64,000 nt of DNA from Candidatus Dadabacteria bacterium (lineage in GTDB: Bacteria; Desulfobacterota_D; UBA1144; Nemesobacterales; Nemesobacteraceae). Both the position numbers and the translations under genes were made by a program. This document shows positions 46,341-54,857 of the stretch, piece by piece; the stretch's first letter is position 1; each line of letters opens with the position of its first letter. Under the pieces are notes generated by a model. It was not told the DNA's origin. It saw only the letters and a program-made list of their open reading frames with translations, and did no database searches. The stretch covers positions 1-64,000 of the forward strand of contig CATOTB010000006.1 in assembly GCA_951812945.1 (NCBI GenBank). Reading direction: 5' to 3'.

Positions 46341-48092
46341 GTGTATGACTTGAAGAAATTTCCTGAAAAAAAGCTTCTTCTTTTTTTTCTTCTGTTTTGT
46401 CTCTCCTGTGCCGGTACGGGATTTTCCGTTGACCCTAACCGGGGTCTTGAAAGCGTGGACCAGGAGAGTGCCTATTACTACTTTGCGCTTTCGACGCTTT
46501 ATCTGCAGGAAGGAGACCTGCCACGCGCGGTAGAGAACCTTGAGATGGCGGAGCGGATCGATCCCCGGTCTTCCGAGATAAAATACCGTTTCGGTCTGGT
46601 TTACATGATTCTTAATAAGCCCGAGAAGGCAGTTGCCAAATTCACGCAATCCATCGTTCTTGATCCGTCAAACTCTCCGGCTTACAGGGATCTTGCCCGC
46701 ATCTACCTCGCATACCCTGCCGAAACCATGAAGAAGAGGGGCAAGAAATTCCTGCTCAAGGCAGCCGAGATTGATCCCGGGGACAAGGAAACTTATCTGC
46801 TTCTCTGTGCGACCGAATTGTATTCCGGCAATCTTGAAAAGGCGGAACAATACGCTCAGAAAAGTCTTTCAATAAGCCCAACCGATGTCATGGGCCACTT
46901 CTACCTTGGAAGCATTGCCTCCAGAAGAGACGATCTTGACGCCGCGGTAAAGCACTACAAAAGGGCACTTGAAATCCAGCGGACATACTACCCCGCTTTC
47001 GTCGGGCTTGTTGAAACCCTCGAGAAGGCGAAAAGAATCGAAGAGGCCATAGAACAGTACGACTCTGCAATCAGGAAATTCGCCCCTTACCGCGATGTTT
47101 TCATTTCCTATGGAAACATGCTCTACCGCCACCGCAGATTAGAGGAAGCCATCAAACAGTACCGCAACGCGGAAGTTGCGGATCCTGATAATCCCGAGAT
47201 CAAGTTCAGAACCGGCCTTCTGTACCTTGAAAGCGGCAGTTATGAGGAAGCGGTCGGAGAACTGGAACAGGTTCTTACGCGGTTGCCGGCACATTTCGAG
47301 GCAAAATACTACTCCGCCGTCGCCCATACTAAGCTGGGGCGGTATTCTCGGTCAAGGAAGCTTCTCGATTCCATACCCGAAAGCTCTCCACTTCGCGTAG
47401 ATGCGGTTGTCCACAGAGCCTATATACACGAACTTGAAGGTTCGGCGCAAAAAGCGATTGAGATACTAAAAGCGCTTTACGAAAAGAACCCCTACGAGTC
47501 CAAGGCCGTGAATTCCCTTGGCGAACTCTACGGAAGACAGGGAAGGCAGGAAGACTCGATCTCCTTGTACGGCAGGTATCTTGAGAAACATCCCGACGAC
47601 GAATCAGTTCTCTATTCGCTCGCTGTTTCCTATTACTACAGCGACCGTATACCGGAAGCACTTTCGGTAATGGGAGATGTAATTGGCAGGAATCCTGAAA
47701 ACTTCGACGCGATGAACTTCATAGGGTACACCTACGCCGAGCGCGGGGAAAAACTTGATTACGCTGAGGAGCTAATAAACAAGGCATTGGATCTCGCTCC
47801 CGGCCGGGGTTATATAATTGACAGCCTCGGTTGGGTTTACTACCAGAGAGGCGATTTCACCAAGGCCCTCGAATACCTGCTTCGCGCCTCGGAGATTCCT
47901 CCGCCCGATCCGGCTATCCTGGAGCATGTGGGCGATGCGTACAAAAAACTCGGCAAAAGAGAACTTGCGGTGGAGAATTACGCAAAGGCCCTTGAACTTC
48001 TGGATTCTAAGAAACTGTTTACGGTTGAAGATAGAAAAATCCGCGCAAGGCTCCAGGAGAAACTAAAGGAATTCGGACGCGATGAGGCATAG
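46341..48092 (+). CDS. TPR-repeat lipoprotein
   Basis: 583 residues. A Lys-rich start, a hydrophobic segment and lipobox LFCLSC, then about a dozen tetratricopeptide repeats (for example AYYYFALSTLYLQEGDLPRAVENLEMAERIDP and ALEYLLRASEIPPPDPAILEHVGDAYKKLGKRELAVENYAKALEL). Such lipoproteins often act as scaffolds in envelope assembly. The start is GTG at 46341; a TTG nine bases later is also possible. It overlaps the next gene by 11 bases. Confidence 0.75.
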   Translation: MYDLKKFPEKKLLLFFLLFCLSCAGTGFSVDPNRGLESVDQESAYYYFALSTLYLQEGDLPRAVENLEMAERIDPRSSEIKYRFGLVYMILNKPEKAVAKFTQSIVLDPSNSPAYRDLARIYLAYPAETMKKRGKKFLLKAAEIDPGDKETYLLLCATELYSGNLEKAEQYAQKSLSISPTDVMGHFYLGSIASRRDDLDAAVKHYKRALEIQRTYYPAFVGLVETLEKAKRIEEAIEQYDSAIRKFAPYRDVFISYGNMLYRHRRLEEAIKQYRNAEVADPDNPEIKFRTGLLYLESGSYEEAVGELEQVLTRLPAHFEAKYYSAVAHTKLGRYSRSRKLLDSIPESSPLRVDAVVHRAYIHELEGSAQKAIEILKALYEKNPYESKAVNSLGELYGRQGRQEDSISLYGRYLEKHPDDESVLYSLAVSYYYSDRIPEALSVMGDVIGRNPENFDAMNFIGYTYAERGEKLDYAEELINKALDLAPGRGYIIDSLGWVYYQRGDFTKALEYLLRASEIPPPDPAILEHVGDAYKKLGKRELAVENYAKALELLDSKKLFTVEDRKIRARLQEKLKEFGRDEA

Positions 48093-48834
48093 CTGGGTTT
48101 TTATTCCGCTTGTCCTTCTCTTTTTTTCCTGCGCCGGCAAACTTCCCCCCGAAGTTGCCGAGCACTCGAACCTCTCCGCCGTATTGGCTAAGGCAAAGCA
48201 GACCCAGCAGGGCTTTACCTCAATAAAAGCCAGGGCGAGGGTCTCGATAAAATCCCCGCAGGGGAAAATTGTTTTCGATCAGGTAGCCACCGTTTCCCGC
48301 CCGGAGTTCCTCAGAATTTCGATTTTTGCTCCTTTCGGCGAAATGCTCGCAAGGGTTGTTTCTGACGGGAAAAGCGTGAGAATGAAAACCAACTGGGAAG
48401 AGCTGGTTTTTGAGAACGCGGATGATTTCAGGCTTTCCTATCTTTATCCGGGAATCCCTCCTCAACTTGGCGTTGGGGACATTGTAAACTTTCTGCTCGG
48501 GGGATCTCCCTTTGTCATTCCCAAGGAAGGTTATTCCGCGCGGGCGGGGAAGAGAGAAGGAGAGATAGTTTTCGTGTTTTCGGGGAGGGCGCCTGTTCAG
48601 GTCACGGTTGATACCCGGAGAAATTTCATAACCGGAGCGGAGGGCACACTTGCTGACGGAGAGAAGGCCAGAATTGAATTCTCCCTGCTGAAACGGATTG
48701 CCTCGGATACTTATTTTCCGAGAAAATTGCTGTTTGAGACCGCTGATTACAGTCTCAGCGTGAATTATGACGAGAATTTACGGGTAGACTCAAAGGCGGA
48801 TATTTCTTTGTCCCGCCCTGGGGAGGAACGGTGA
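48082..48834 (+). CDS. LolB-like / DUF4292-type outer-membrane lipoprotein
   Basis: 250 residues. Lipobox FFSC (Cys about residue 17), then a half-barrel fold typical of lipoprotein carriers: IKARARVSIKSPQGKIVFDQVATVSRPEFLRISIFAPFGE, VRMKTNWEELVFENADDF and a late strand with YSLSVNYDENL. LolB receives lipoproteins from LolA at the outer membrane; the likeness is structural-pattern only, and DUF4292 is an equal candidate. It is co-transcribed with the TPR lipoprotein before it. Confidence 0.6.
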   Translation: MRHSWVFIPLVLLFFSCAGKLPPEVAEHSNLSAVLAKAKQTQQGFTSIKARARVSIKSPQGKIVFDQVATVSRPEFLRISIFAPFGEMLARVVSDGKSVRMKTNWEELVFENADDFRLSYLYPGIPPQLGVGDIVNFLLGGSPFVIPKEGYSARAGKREGEIVFVFSGRAPVQVTVDTRRNFITGAEGTLADGEKARIEFSLLKRIASDTYFPRKLLFETADYSLSVNYDENLRVDSKADISLSRPGEER

Positions 48835-48835
48835 A

Positions 48836-49129
48836 TTGTCGCAAAAACCGCTTGTAAGAACCTTCGTAATAAAAAACCAACTGGGTCTTCACGCCAGAGC
48901 GGCAGCGGTTCTGGTCGCGCTGACCAGCAGATTCAGTTCCAGTATAATGATAAGCAAAGACAGCTTCGAGATAGACGGAAAAAGCATACTAGGCGTTTTG
49001 TCCCTTGCCGCCATTTGCGGTACGGAAGTTGCGGTTGCGATAGAGGGGGAAGATTCGGAGCTTGCCATGGAGGAAGTCTCCCGTCTGATTGAAAGCGGTT
49101 TCGGAGAGGGAGTCGATCCGGGAAGCTGA
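48836..49129 (+). CDS. HPr phosphocarrier protein
   Basis: 97 residues. Start TTG at 48836 with GGAGG nine bases upstream. The active-site His is in QLGLHARAAAVLVAL, and a Ser in DGKSILGVLSLAA corresponds to the regulatory site of HPr. It takes phosphate from PTS enzyme I; enzymes I and II are not here, so it may serve a regulatory nitrogen-type PTS or another system. It follows the LolB-like gene after one base. Confidence 0.9.
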   Translation: MSQKPLVRTFVIKNQLGLHARAAAVLVALTSRFSSSIMISKDSFEIDGKSILGVLSLAAICGTEVAVAIEGEDSELAMEEVSRLIESGFGEGVDPGS

Positions 49130-49195
49130 GTTACGGCATTTTACAAACAGGATAAACTCAGACCCGGTTTTAGAGGAAAAAGCGCGGTTACGACC

Positions 49196-50488
49196 ATGAA
49201 GATTATAAGGATCAATTCGAAGAACCTAGAAAGAAGGTCAAGAGAAATAGAGAAATCGGCTTCCCATTTTGACCCCGAGCTTGTTTCGCAGACTGAAGAA
49301 ATTGTGGAAGATGTTCGAGGTCGGGGAGACTCGGCGCTTTTCCACTACGCGAAAAAGTTTGACCGGGCACGTGTCAATGCAAAGAACGTGAGGGTTTCTG
49401 CTCGCGAGTTCAAAGAGGCGGCAACCGCAGTCGCACCGGGCATTGTAAGGGATCTTAGGAAGGCCGCCTCGCGGATTCGCTCCTACCAGAGAAAAAAGCT
49501 TCCGAAAGCCAAAACCTACAGGGATGCGCTCGGAAATGAACTTGGCTGGCTTATAAGACCTATTGAGAAAGTAGGGATATATGTTCCCGGAGGAAAGGCT
49601 TCGTATCCTTCGACCGTACTTATGACTGCCGTACCGGCGCGGGTTGCGGGAGCAAGCGAAATAAGCGTTGTTACGCCGTGTTCAGGGGAGCGTGTAAATC
49701 CCGAGGTTCTCTTGGCGTGTGAGATTGCCGGGGTGAGCAATGTCTACAAAATCGGCGGGGCCCACGCCATAGCGGCCCTTGCTTTCGGAACCAGAAGCAT
49801 ACCGAAGGTGGATAAAATAGTGGGTCCGGGGAACATATACGTCACGATAGCTAAAAAACTGGTTTACGGTTTCTGCGACATTGACATGCTGGCGGGCCCG
49901 ACCGAGGTTCTTATTATCGCCGACGGTTCATGTCCGCCGGGGTGGGTGGCTTCGGATCTGCTTGCCCAGGCCGAGCATGACGAGATGTCAATCCCGATTC
50001 TCGCTACCACAAGCTACGATTACGGGAAGGAAGTTAAAAAGGAACTGCTCCTGCAGCTGGAGCAGCTTGACAGGAAGAAAATCGCGGGCGCCGCGGTCTC
50101 AAACAACGGAAGAATCTACGTGACCGAGAACATGGAGCAGGCCGCGGCCCTTTCAAACGCGGTTGCCCCTGAACATCTTGAACTCTGCGTGCGCTCTCCT
50201 AAATCTCTTCTGAAGAGTATAAAACATGCGGGAGCGGTGTTTTTGGGGTCTCTTTCAACTGAGCCTTTCGGCGATTATGTTTCGGGTCCGAGTCACGTGC
50301 TTCCCACGGGGGGAGCGGCGAGGTTCTCCTCTCCTCTAAGCGTCTATGATTTCCTGAGAATGCCGAGCACCATATCAATGTCGAAGAAGGGATTTTCATC
50401 TCTCGGTGCGACCGTTATGAATCTTGCCCACGCCGAAGGACTTTCGGGGCATGCGTTTTCGGTAAAAAGACGGATTGAAGATTCCTGA
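49196..50488 (+). CDS. hisD: histidinol dehydrogenase
   Basis: Oxidises L-histidinol to histidine in two NAD+-dependent steps, with a zinc ion. 430 residues, normal length. YVPGGKASYPSTVLMTAVPARVAG, VDKIVGPGNIYV, DMLAGPTEVLIIAD, QAEHDEMS and APEHLEL are the family blocks, and the zinc-binding Gln, His, Asp and His are in place. It precedes hisC by 37 bases. Confidence 0.96.
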   Translation: MKIIRINSKNLERRSREIEKSASHFDPELVSQTEEIVEDVRGRGDSALFHYAKKFDRARVNAKNVRVSAREFKEAATAVAPGIVRDLRKAASRIRSYQRKKLPKAKTYRDALGNELGWLIRPIEKVGIYVPGGKASYPSTVLMTAVPARVAGASEISVVTPCSGERVNPEVLLACEIAGVSNVYKIGGAHAIAALAFGTRSIPKVDKIVGPGNIYVTIAKKLVYGFCDIDMLAGPTEVLIIADGSCPPGWVASDLLAQAEHDEMSIPILATTSYDYGKEVKKELLLQLEQLDRKKIAGAAVSNNGRIYVTENMEQAAALSNAVAPEHLELCVRSPKSLLKSIKHAGAVFLGSLSTEPFGDYVSGPSHVLPTGGAARFSSPLSVYDFLRMPSTISMSKKGFSSLGATVMNLAHAEGLSGHAFSVKRRIEDS

Positions 50489-50525
50489 GTAATATTCATA
50501 CTACGGTTTAGACCAGGAGACACGA

Positions 50526-51599
50526 GTGTCTGATTCCAGTTCAATTAAAAGCAGGATTTCCAAGAATGTAAGGTCCATATCTCCTTACTCGGTGCCGAGG
50601 GTCGAGTGCTCGGTGAAACTCGACGGAAACGAAAGCCCTTACGATCTTGAGAGCCGGGAGAAGCTTGCGCTTTCCAAGCGGCTGGCGGAACTTCCCGTAA
50701 ACCGTTATCCGGACCCTGAGGCTCTGGAGCTAAGAACCTCCCTTTCACGCACTGTAGGTTTCCCCAGAGACGGTATATTGCTCGGCAACGGCTCAGACGA
50801 GATAATCCAGATGATCGTCGAAGTGCTTGGGGGAAAATCCGGTCGCGTGCTCGTACCGTCCCCGACTTTTTCGATGTACAGGATCACGTCGCTTATCCTG
50901 GGCAAACAGGTAACGGAAATCACGCTCGATGAGAACTTTGATATAGATCTAGAACCGACCTTGGAGATGATCAGCGCCGAAGATCCTGATATTGTCTTTC
51001 TCGCAACTCCGAACAATCCTACGGGGAACTCTTTCTCGGAGGAGAAGATTCTAGAGATCTTGGAGGCAAGCTCGGGTGCGGTGGTTCTTGACGAGGCCTA
51101 CTGCGATTTTTCCAAAAAGAGCTATGTTCCCCATATAGAGAAATATGAAAACCTGCTGGTCCTGAGAACGATGTCCAAGATAGGATTTGCAGGTGCCAGG
51201 CTCGGAATGCTCTTTGCGCAACCGCAGATAGCAAGCGAAGTAAACAAGGCGCGGTTGCCCTACAACATAAATTCTCTTAGCCAGATGGTAATGTCCTTTG
51301 CGCTTGAGAACTCCGATTTTATTGAACGGAAAATAAGCCTTATATTGAGCGAGAGAGAAAGAGTTCACGCGTCGCTTGAGCGAATTGAGGGGATTCATGT
51401 TTATCCAACGGACGCGAATTTTTTCCTGATACGGGTTCCGGACGCGGATTTCCTTTTCACGGAGCTTGTCAAAAACGATATTCTGGTCCGTCGCTTTGAG
51501 GGAGAGGGGCGCCTTGCCGACTGCCTCAGGATCACGGTCGGAACCAGCGACGAAAACGACCAGCTCATAGAAGCCCTAGTCAGCATATTTCCTTCCTAG
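50526..51599 (+). CDS. hisC: histidinol-phosphate aminotransferase
   Basis: Transaminates imidazole acetol phosphate, a histidine-pathway step shared with hisD next to it. 357 residues, class II PLP fold. NRYPDPEALELR, NGSDEIIQMIVE, ATPNNPTGNSF and LRTMSKIGFAGARLGM (PLP Lys in SKIG) are intact. Start GTG at 50526 with AGGAG upstream. Its 3' end overlaps lnt by 24 bases in convergent orientation. Confidence 0.94.
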   Translation: MSDSSSIKSRISKNVRSISPYSVPRVECSVKLDGNESPYDLESREKLALSKRLAELPVNRYPDPEALELRTSLSRTVGFPRDGILLGNGSDEIIQMIVEVLGGKSGRVLVPSPTFSMYRITSLILGKQVTEITLDENFDIDLEPTLEMISAEDPDIVFLATPNNPTGNSFSEEKILEILEASSGAVVLDEAYCDFSKKSYVPHIEKYENLLVLRTMSKIGFAGARLGMLFAQPQIASEVNKARLPYNINSLSQMVMSFALENSDFIERKISLILSERERVHASLERIEGIHVYPTDANFFLIRVPDADFLFTELVKNDILVRRFEGEGRLADCLRITVGTSDENDQLIEALVSIFPS

Positions 51600-53159
51600 G
51601 TAGTTTTTCGCGACGAAAAGAATCGTTACCGCAAGGGCTATCCACGCGAATATATCTCCCACTTTTGTGTAGAGAGTTTCAATCGAATCGATCAAAACCA
51701 CATTTCCCTTCAAACTCTCCTCAGTGAATATGCCCGTGCGGGCTTCGATTTTCCCTGTCGGAGATACGATCGCGCTTATACCGCTGTTTGTTGATCTTAC
51801 CAGGTAGCGACGCGTCTCGACCGCCCTCGGAATTGAAAGGAGCAGATGCTGATAGGGAGCTATACTCCTTCCGAACCATGCGTCATTGGTGAGGTTCACG
51901 AGCAGGTTAGCTCCTGTTTTCACGTAGTTCCTCGAAAGTCCCGCCATTATATCCTCATAACATATAAGGGGTCCTATCTTTATGTTCTTTCCGGGAATCT
52001 CAAGTACTCTGGATCCCTCTCCCGGGGTAAGGTCTCCGATCATGGGAAAGACTCTTTTCAAAAATCTGAGCTCCTCGTTTATCCAGGGGAAATATTCACC
52101 CAGCAGAAAAAGCCGGGTTTTGCTGTATTGCTCAAGGATATTGCTTTGGGGATCAACTAAAAAAGCCGTGTTGTATTTTCTGTGATCTTCCTCGTCCCAG
52201 CCGTCTTCGAGCAGGGCGGGGTCCGGGATAAAGGAGAGTCCCCCGATAAGAAAGTGCGCTGCGTGTCCCGCCGGCACCACGTCTATTTGGTCTTCGATTC
52301 TGTACACGGAATCTTCTTTGGGGAACCAGTGCTGAACCGACGTTTCCGGCCAGATCACAAGATCCGCCTCGGTGAACTCCCGTGACATCTCCCTGTGTTT
52401 TTCCGTTATAATCGGTTCGTTGTCGAGATTCTTTTCTGCATAGTCGAAATTTGCCTGAACCATTGCGACTTCCACCCTAGGTTCTGTTTCAAGAAATTTC
52501 TCTATTTCATTTATTCTGAAAGTTCCGTAACCGAACACGACCGCAATCGCGGCGACCGAGATTACCGGGGGAGCGAGTACGGGTCTGCTTCTTTGCCGTA
52601 TATCGTCTACAAGGTAGAAAACCGATACGTTTGCAAAAAACATCAAAAACCCGAGAAAGTTAACCCCGAGCGTGTCAACCACCTGTATTACCGTCGGATA
52701 GTAGCCCTGGGAGACTCCTATTCCGTAGGGAAAAAGAACCGGGAAGAAAAATTCTGCGACTACCCAGGCAAAAGAAATCACAAGTGCGTTTGAGACGCTT
52801 TTTCTGCGGCAGAGTCCGAGCCTTGAGATATACCAGGTGAAAATTCCGAACTGAAGTGATGAGTAAACGCAGAACACAAACACGGCCGCCATGCTTGGGA
52901 CCAAGGGGATTTCCCCGAACCTAGTCAGGGTTCCGACGAGCCAGTAAAGCGAGACAAGGTTCATGGATGTCCCGGATATCATCCCCAGTCGAAGAGACTG
53001 CCGGGCGGTTTTTCCCCGAAGGGCCGCAAGCAGCGGGACAAAGCATATCCAGCCCAGTAAGCCGAGAGCGCTTGAGAAGAGGGATATGGAAAAAAGCACC
53101 CCGGATCCGGCGGCCAGGATCTGGCTTCCGGTCGGCTTGTTTATCCGGATTTTTTTCAT
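51576..53159 (-). CDS. lnt: apolipoprotein N-acyltransferase
   Basis: Adds the third acyl chain to lipoproteins after LspA, in the inner membrane. 527 residues: six or so N-terminal membrane helices, then a nitrilase-like catalytic domain with Glu in VIWPETSV, Lys in YSKTRLFLLGEYFP and Cys in LICYEDI. It lies 22 bases after lgt on the same strand, so the first and last lipoprotein-modifying enzymes form an operon. Confidence 0.94.
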   Translation of the reverse strand: MKKIRINKPTGSQILAAGSGVLFSISLFSSALGLLGWICFVPLLAALRGKTARQSLRLGMISGTSMNLVSLYWLVGTLTRFGEIPLVPSMAAVFVFCVYSSLQFGIFTWYISRLGLCRRKSVSNALVISFAWVVAEFFFPVLFPYGIGVSQGYYPTVIQVVDTLGVNFLGFLMFFANVSVFYLVDDIRQRSRPVLAPPVISVAAIAVVFGYGTFRINEIEKFLETEPRVEVAMVQANFDYAEKNLDNEPIITEKHREMSREFTEADLVIWPETSVQHWFPKEDSVYRIEDQIDVVPAGHAAHFLIGGLSFIPDPALLEDGWDEEDHRKYNTAFLVDPQSNILEQYSKTRLFLLGEYFPWINEELRFLKRVFPMIGDLTPGEGSRVLEIPGKNIKIGPLICYEDIMAGLSRNYVKTGANLLVNLTNDAWFGRSIAPYQHLLLSIPRAVETRRYLVRSTNSGISAIVSPTGKIEARTGIFTEESLKGNVVLIDSIETLYTKVGDIFAWIALAVTILFVAKNYLGRKYAD

Positions 53160-53181
53160 GTGTAGCGGCGAAATTGCGGGT

Positions 53182-53940
53182 TCAGGACGCTTTGCTGCGC
53201 TTGCGAACGGATATGTATTTAAGCGCCCCTACAAGAATCAGAAAAAGCGCCATTATCTGCGCTACCGACAAGCCGGATATAGGGCTCTCGGTAGTATTTC
53301 TTATGAACTCTACAAAGAACCTTTCAAGACCCGCGAGCACAAGATATATGCAGGCAAGCCATCCCACGGGCCTTTTGCTTTTCCTTAATTTCCAGAGCAC
53401 TACGAACACCAAAGACATTATGATAATTTCATAGAGTTGCGTCGGATGCACGGCTTCAAGCGTCGGGGGAGAGCCCTTTGGAAACGGCATTGCCCAGGGA
53501 AGGGAGGAAGCGATTCCGTAATCGTCTCCCACCAGAAAGCAGCCGAGTCTTCCCGTCGCGTAGGCTATCGCGAGTGCCGGGGCGGTGGCGTCAAGAACTT
53601 TCCAGAAGCTTTCCCCGTGTTTTTTTATTACCACGAAAAAGGCAAAGAGGGCCAGAAAGAATCCCCCGTAGAAAGTAAGACCGCCTCTTAGAAGCAGATA
53701 ATGCGCGGGGTAGGAGAGAAGATCGCTTAGGGGAATGTTCTCAATCAGAAAAAGGAGCTTGGCGCCCAGTATGCCTCCCACCAGAGAGGCGAGAAAAACG
53801 TGTTCGTGAAGTCGCCTTGATATTCCCTTTCTCTCAAACTCCATCCCGGAAACCCAGAAAGCGACGAGAAAAGCGGCGGCGACCATCGCCCCGAAAGAGG
53901 TAATCTGAAAATCGCCTATTCTGAGGAGTTCGGGATACAT
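53182..53940 (-). CDS. lgt: prolipoprotein diacylglyceryl transferase
   Basis: Transfers diacylglycerol to the lipobox Cys, the first step of lipoprotein maturation. 252 residues with about seven membrane helices. The Lgt signature reads GRLGCFLVGDDYG, with LLRGGLTFYGG and HPTQLYE as other conserved blocks. The ATG at 53940 directly follows the stop of a small membrane-protein gene (TAGATG). Confidence 0.94.
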   Translation of the reverse strand: MYPELLRIGDFQITSFGAMVAAAFLVAFWVSGMEFERKGISRRLHEHVFLASLVGGILGAKLLFLIENIPLSDLLSYPAHYLLLRGGLTFYGGFFLALFAFFVVIKKHGESFWKVLDATAPALAIAYATGRLGCFLVGDDYGIASSLPWAMPFPKGSPPTLEAVHPTQLYEIIIMSLVFVVLWKLRKSKRPVGWLACIYLVLAGLERFFVEFIRNTTESPISGLSVAQIMALFLILVGALKYISVRKRSKAS

Positions 53941-54069
53941 CTATTTTCTATCTTTCCTTGATTCCAGTTCTTTTTCCGCCTCGGAGTTTGATCTTGCGAG
54001 AAAAAATATGGACAGAAAAAGTGCTGCGCAGAGGATTATCTGGATCAGCAGGTTAGTTTTCATTTCCAT
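53941..54069 (-). CDS. small membrane protein, 42 residues, upstream of lgt
   Basis: ATG at 54069 has a strong Shine-Dalgarno (AGGAGGA); the stop touches the lgt ATG (TAGATG). MEMKTNLLIQII then a single helix (about residues 6-25) and a hydrophilic tail rich in Glu, Lys and Arg. No family recognised. Its tight packing with lgt and lnt suggests a role at the inner membrane. Confidence 0.6.
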   Translation of the reverse strand: MEMKTNLLIQIILCAALFLSIFFLARSNSEAEKELESRKDRK

Positions 54070-54131
54070 GTTAAGGGACTTCCTCCTAGCTAGGCGATCA
54101 CAATTTTAACGAACAGTTAAGGAAAATAAAA

Positions 54132-54141
54132 GTGTCGACAC
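54132..54141. promoter_or_regulatory. perfect palindrome between lgt operon and HNH gene
   Basis: GTGTCGACAC, a 10-base perfect palindrome, lies in the 115-base divergent region. A second inverted pair, AGCCG (54162-54166) / CGGCT (54177-54181), lies just before the HNH start. They could bind a dimeric regulator for either side; only symmetry supports this. Confidence 0.3.
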
Positions 54142-54184
54142 ATTCTTGAATAACCTCCCCAAGCCGGTAAATTAGTCGGCTATT

Positions 54185-54781
54185 ATGCTTCAGTCACCGG
54201 TACTGGTTTTGAACAGGTTTTTCGTCCCTGTCTCGGTAACGAGCCTGAAAAGAGCTTTTATTCTTCTTTATGGTGGGGCCGCAAGGGCCGTAAACAGGGA
54301 GTATGAGACGTTTGACTTCGATTCGTGGAAGGATATCCGTTCGGTCGATGCTGACGACTGCGTGAGAACCGTTACCAACGTCATAAAGGCTCCCCGGGTG
54401 ATAATTCTCGTGAGGTATGAGGGGTATCACAGAAAACAGCCTAAGTTCAACAGGATAAACATTTTCAGAAGGGACGCGGATAAGTGCCAGTACTGCGCGA
54501 AGGCTTTCCCGAAAAGAGATCTTACACTTGACCATGTAATTCCGCGGTCAATGGGCGGAAGAAGTACTTGGGACAACATAGTGTGTTGCTGCGTTAAGTG
54601 CAACAGGAAAAAGGGAGGAAAGACTCCCGAGCAGGCGAACATGAAATTGCTTGCCAAGCCTGTGAAACCCGCTGCGAGTATTTTTTCCAATCTCCATTTC
54701 AGAACCGTGAGGTATGAGGAGTGGGAACCTTTTCTGAGCTTTGTCGACATGTCTTACTGGAACGTTGAACTGAGTGACTGA
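54185..54781 (+). CDS. HNH endonuclease
   Basis: 198 residues. The C-terminal half is an HNH domain: DKCQYCAKAF, LTLDHVIPRSMGGRSTWDNIV and CCCVKCNRKKGGKTP, i.e. the HxxP...N...C pattern with two CxxC zinc pairs. The N-terminal half (QSPVLVLNRFFVPVSVTS) is conserved in the common bacterial HNH group that is often chromosomal and of unknown role. It precedes tolB. Confidence 0.85.
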   Translation: MLQSPVLVLNRFFVPVSVTSLKRAFILLYGGAARAVNREYETFDFDSWKDIRSVDADDCVRTVTNVIKAPRVIILVRYEGYHRKQPKFNRINIFRRDADKCQYCAKAFPKRDLTLDHVIPRSMGGRSTWDNIVCCCVKCNRKKGGKTPEQANMKLLAKPVKPAASIFSNLHFRTVRYEEWEPFLSFVDMSYWNVELSD

Positions 54782-54857
54782 AGGTCTATCTCGGTATATA
54801 TTTTTGCCGCGAGACCGCTGTCCGGTTTGCGGCCTCGGGGCCTGGAAAGAAAAAAAG

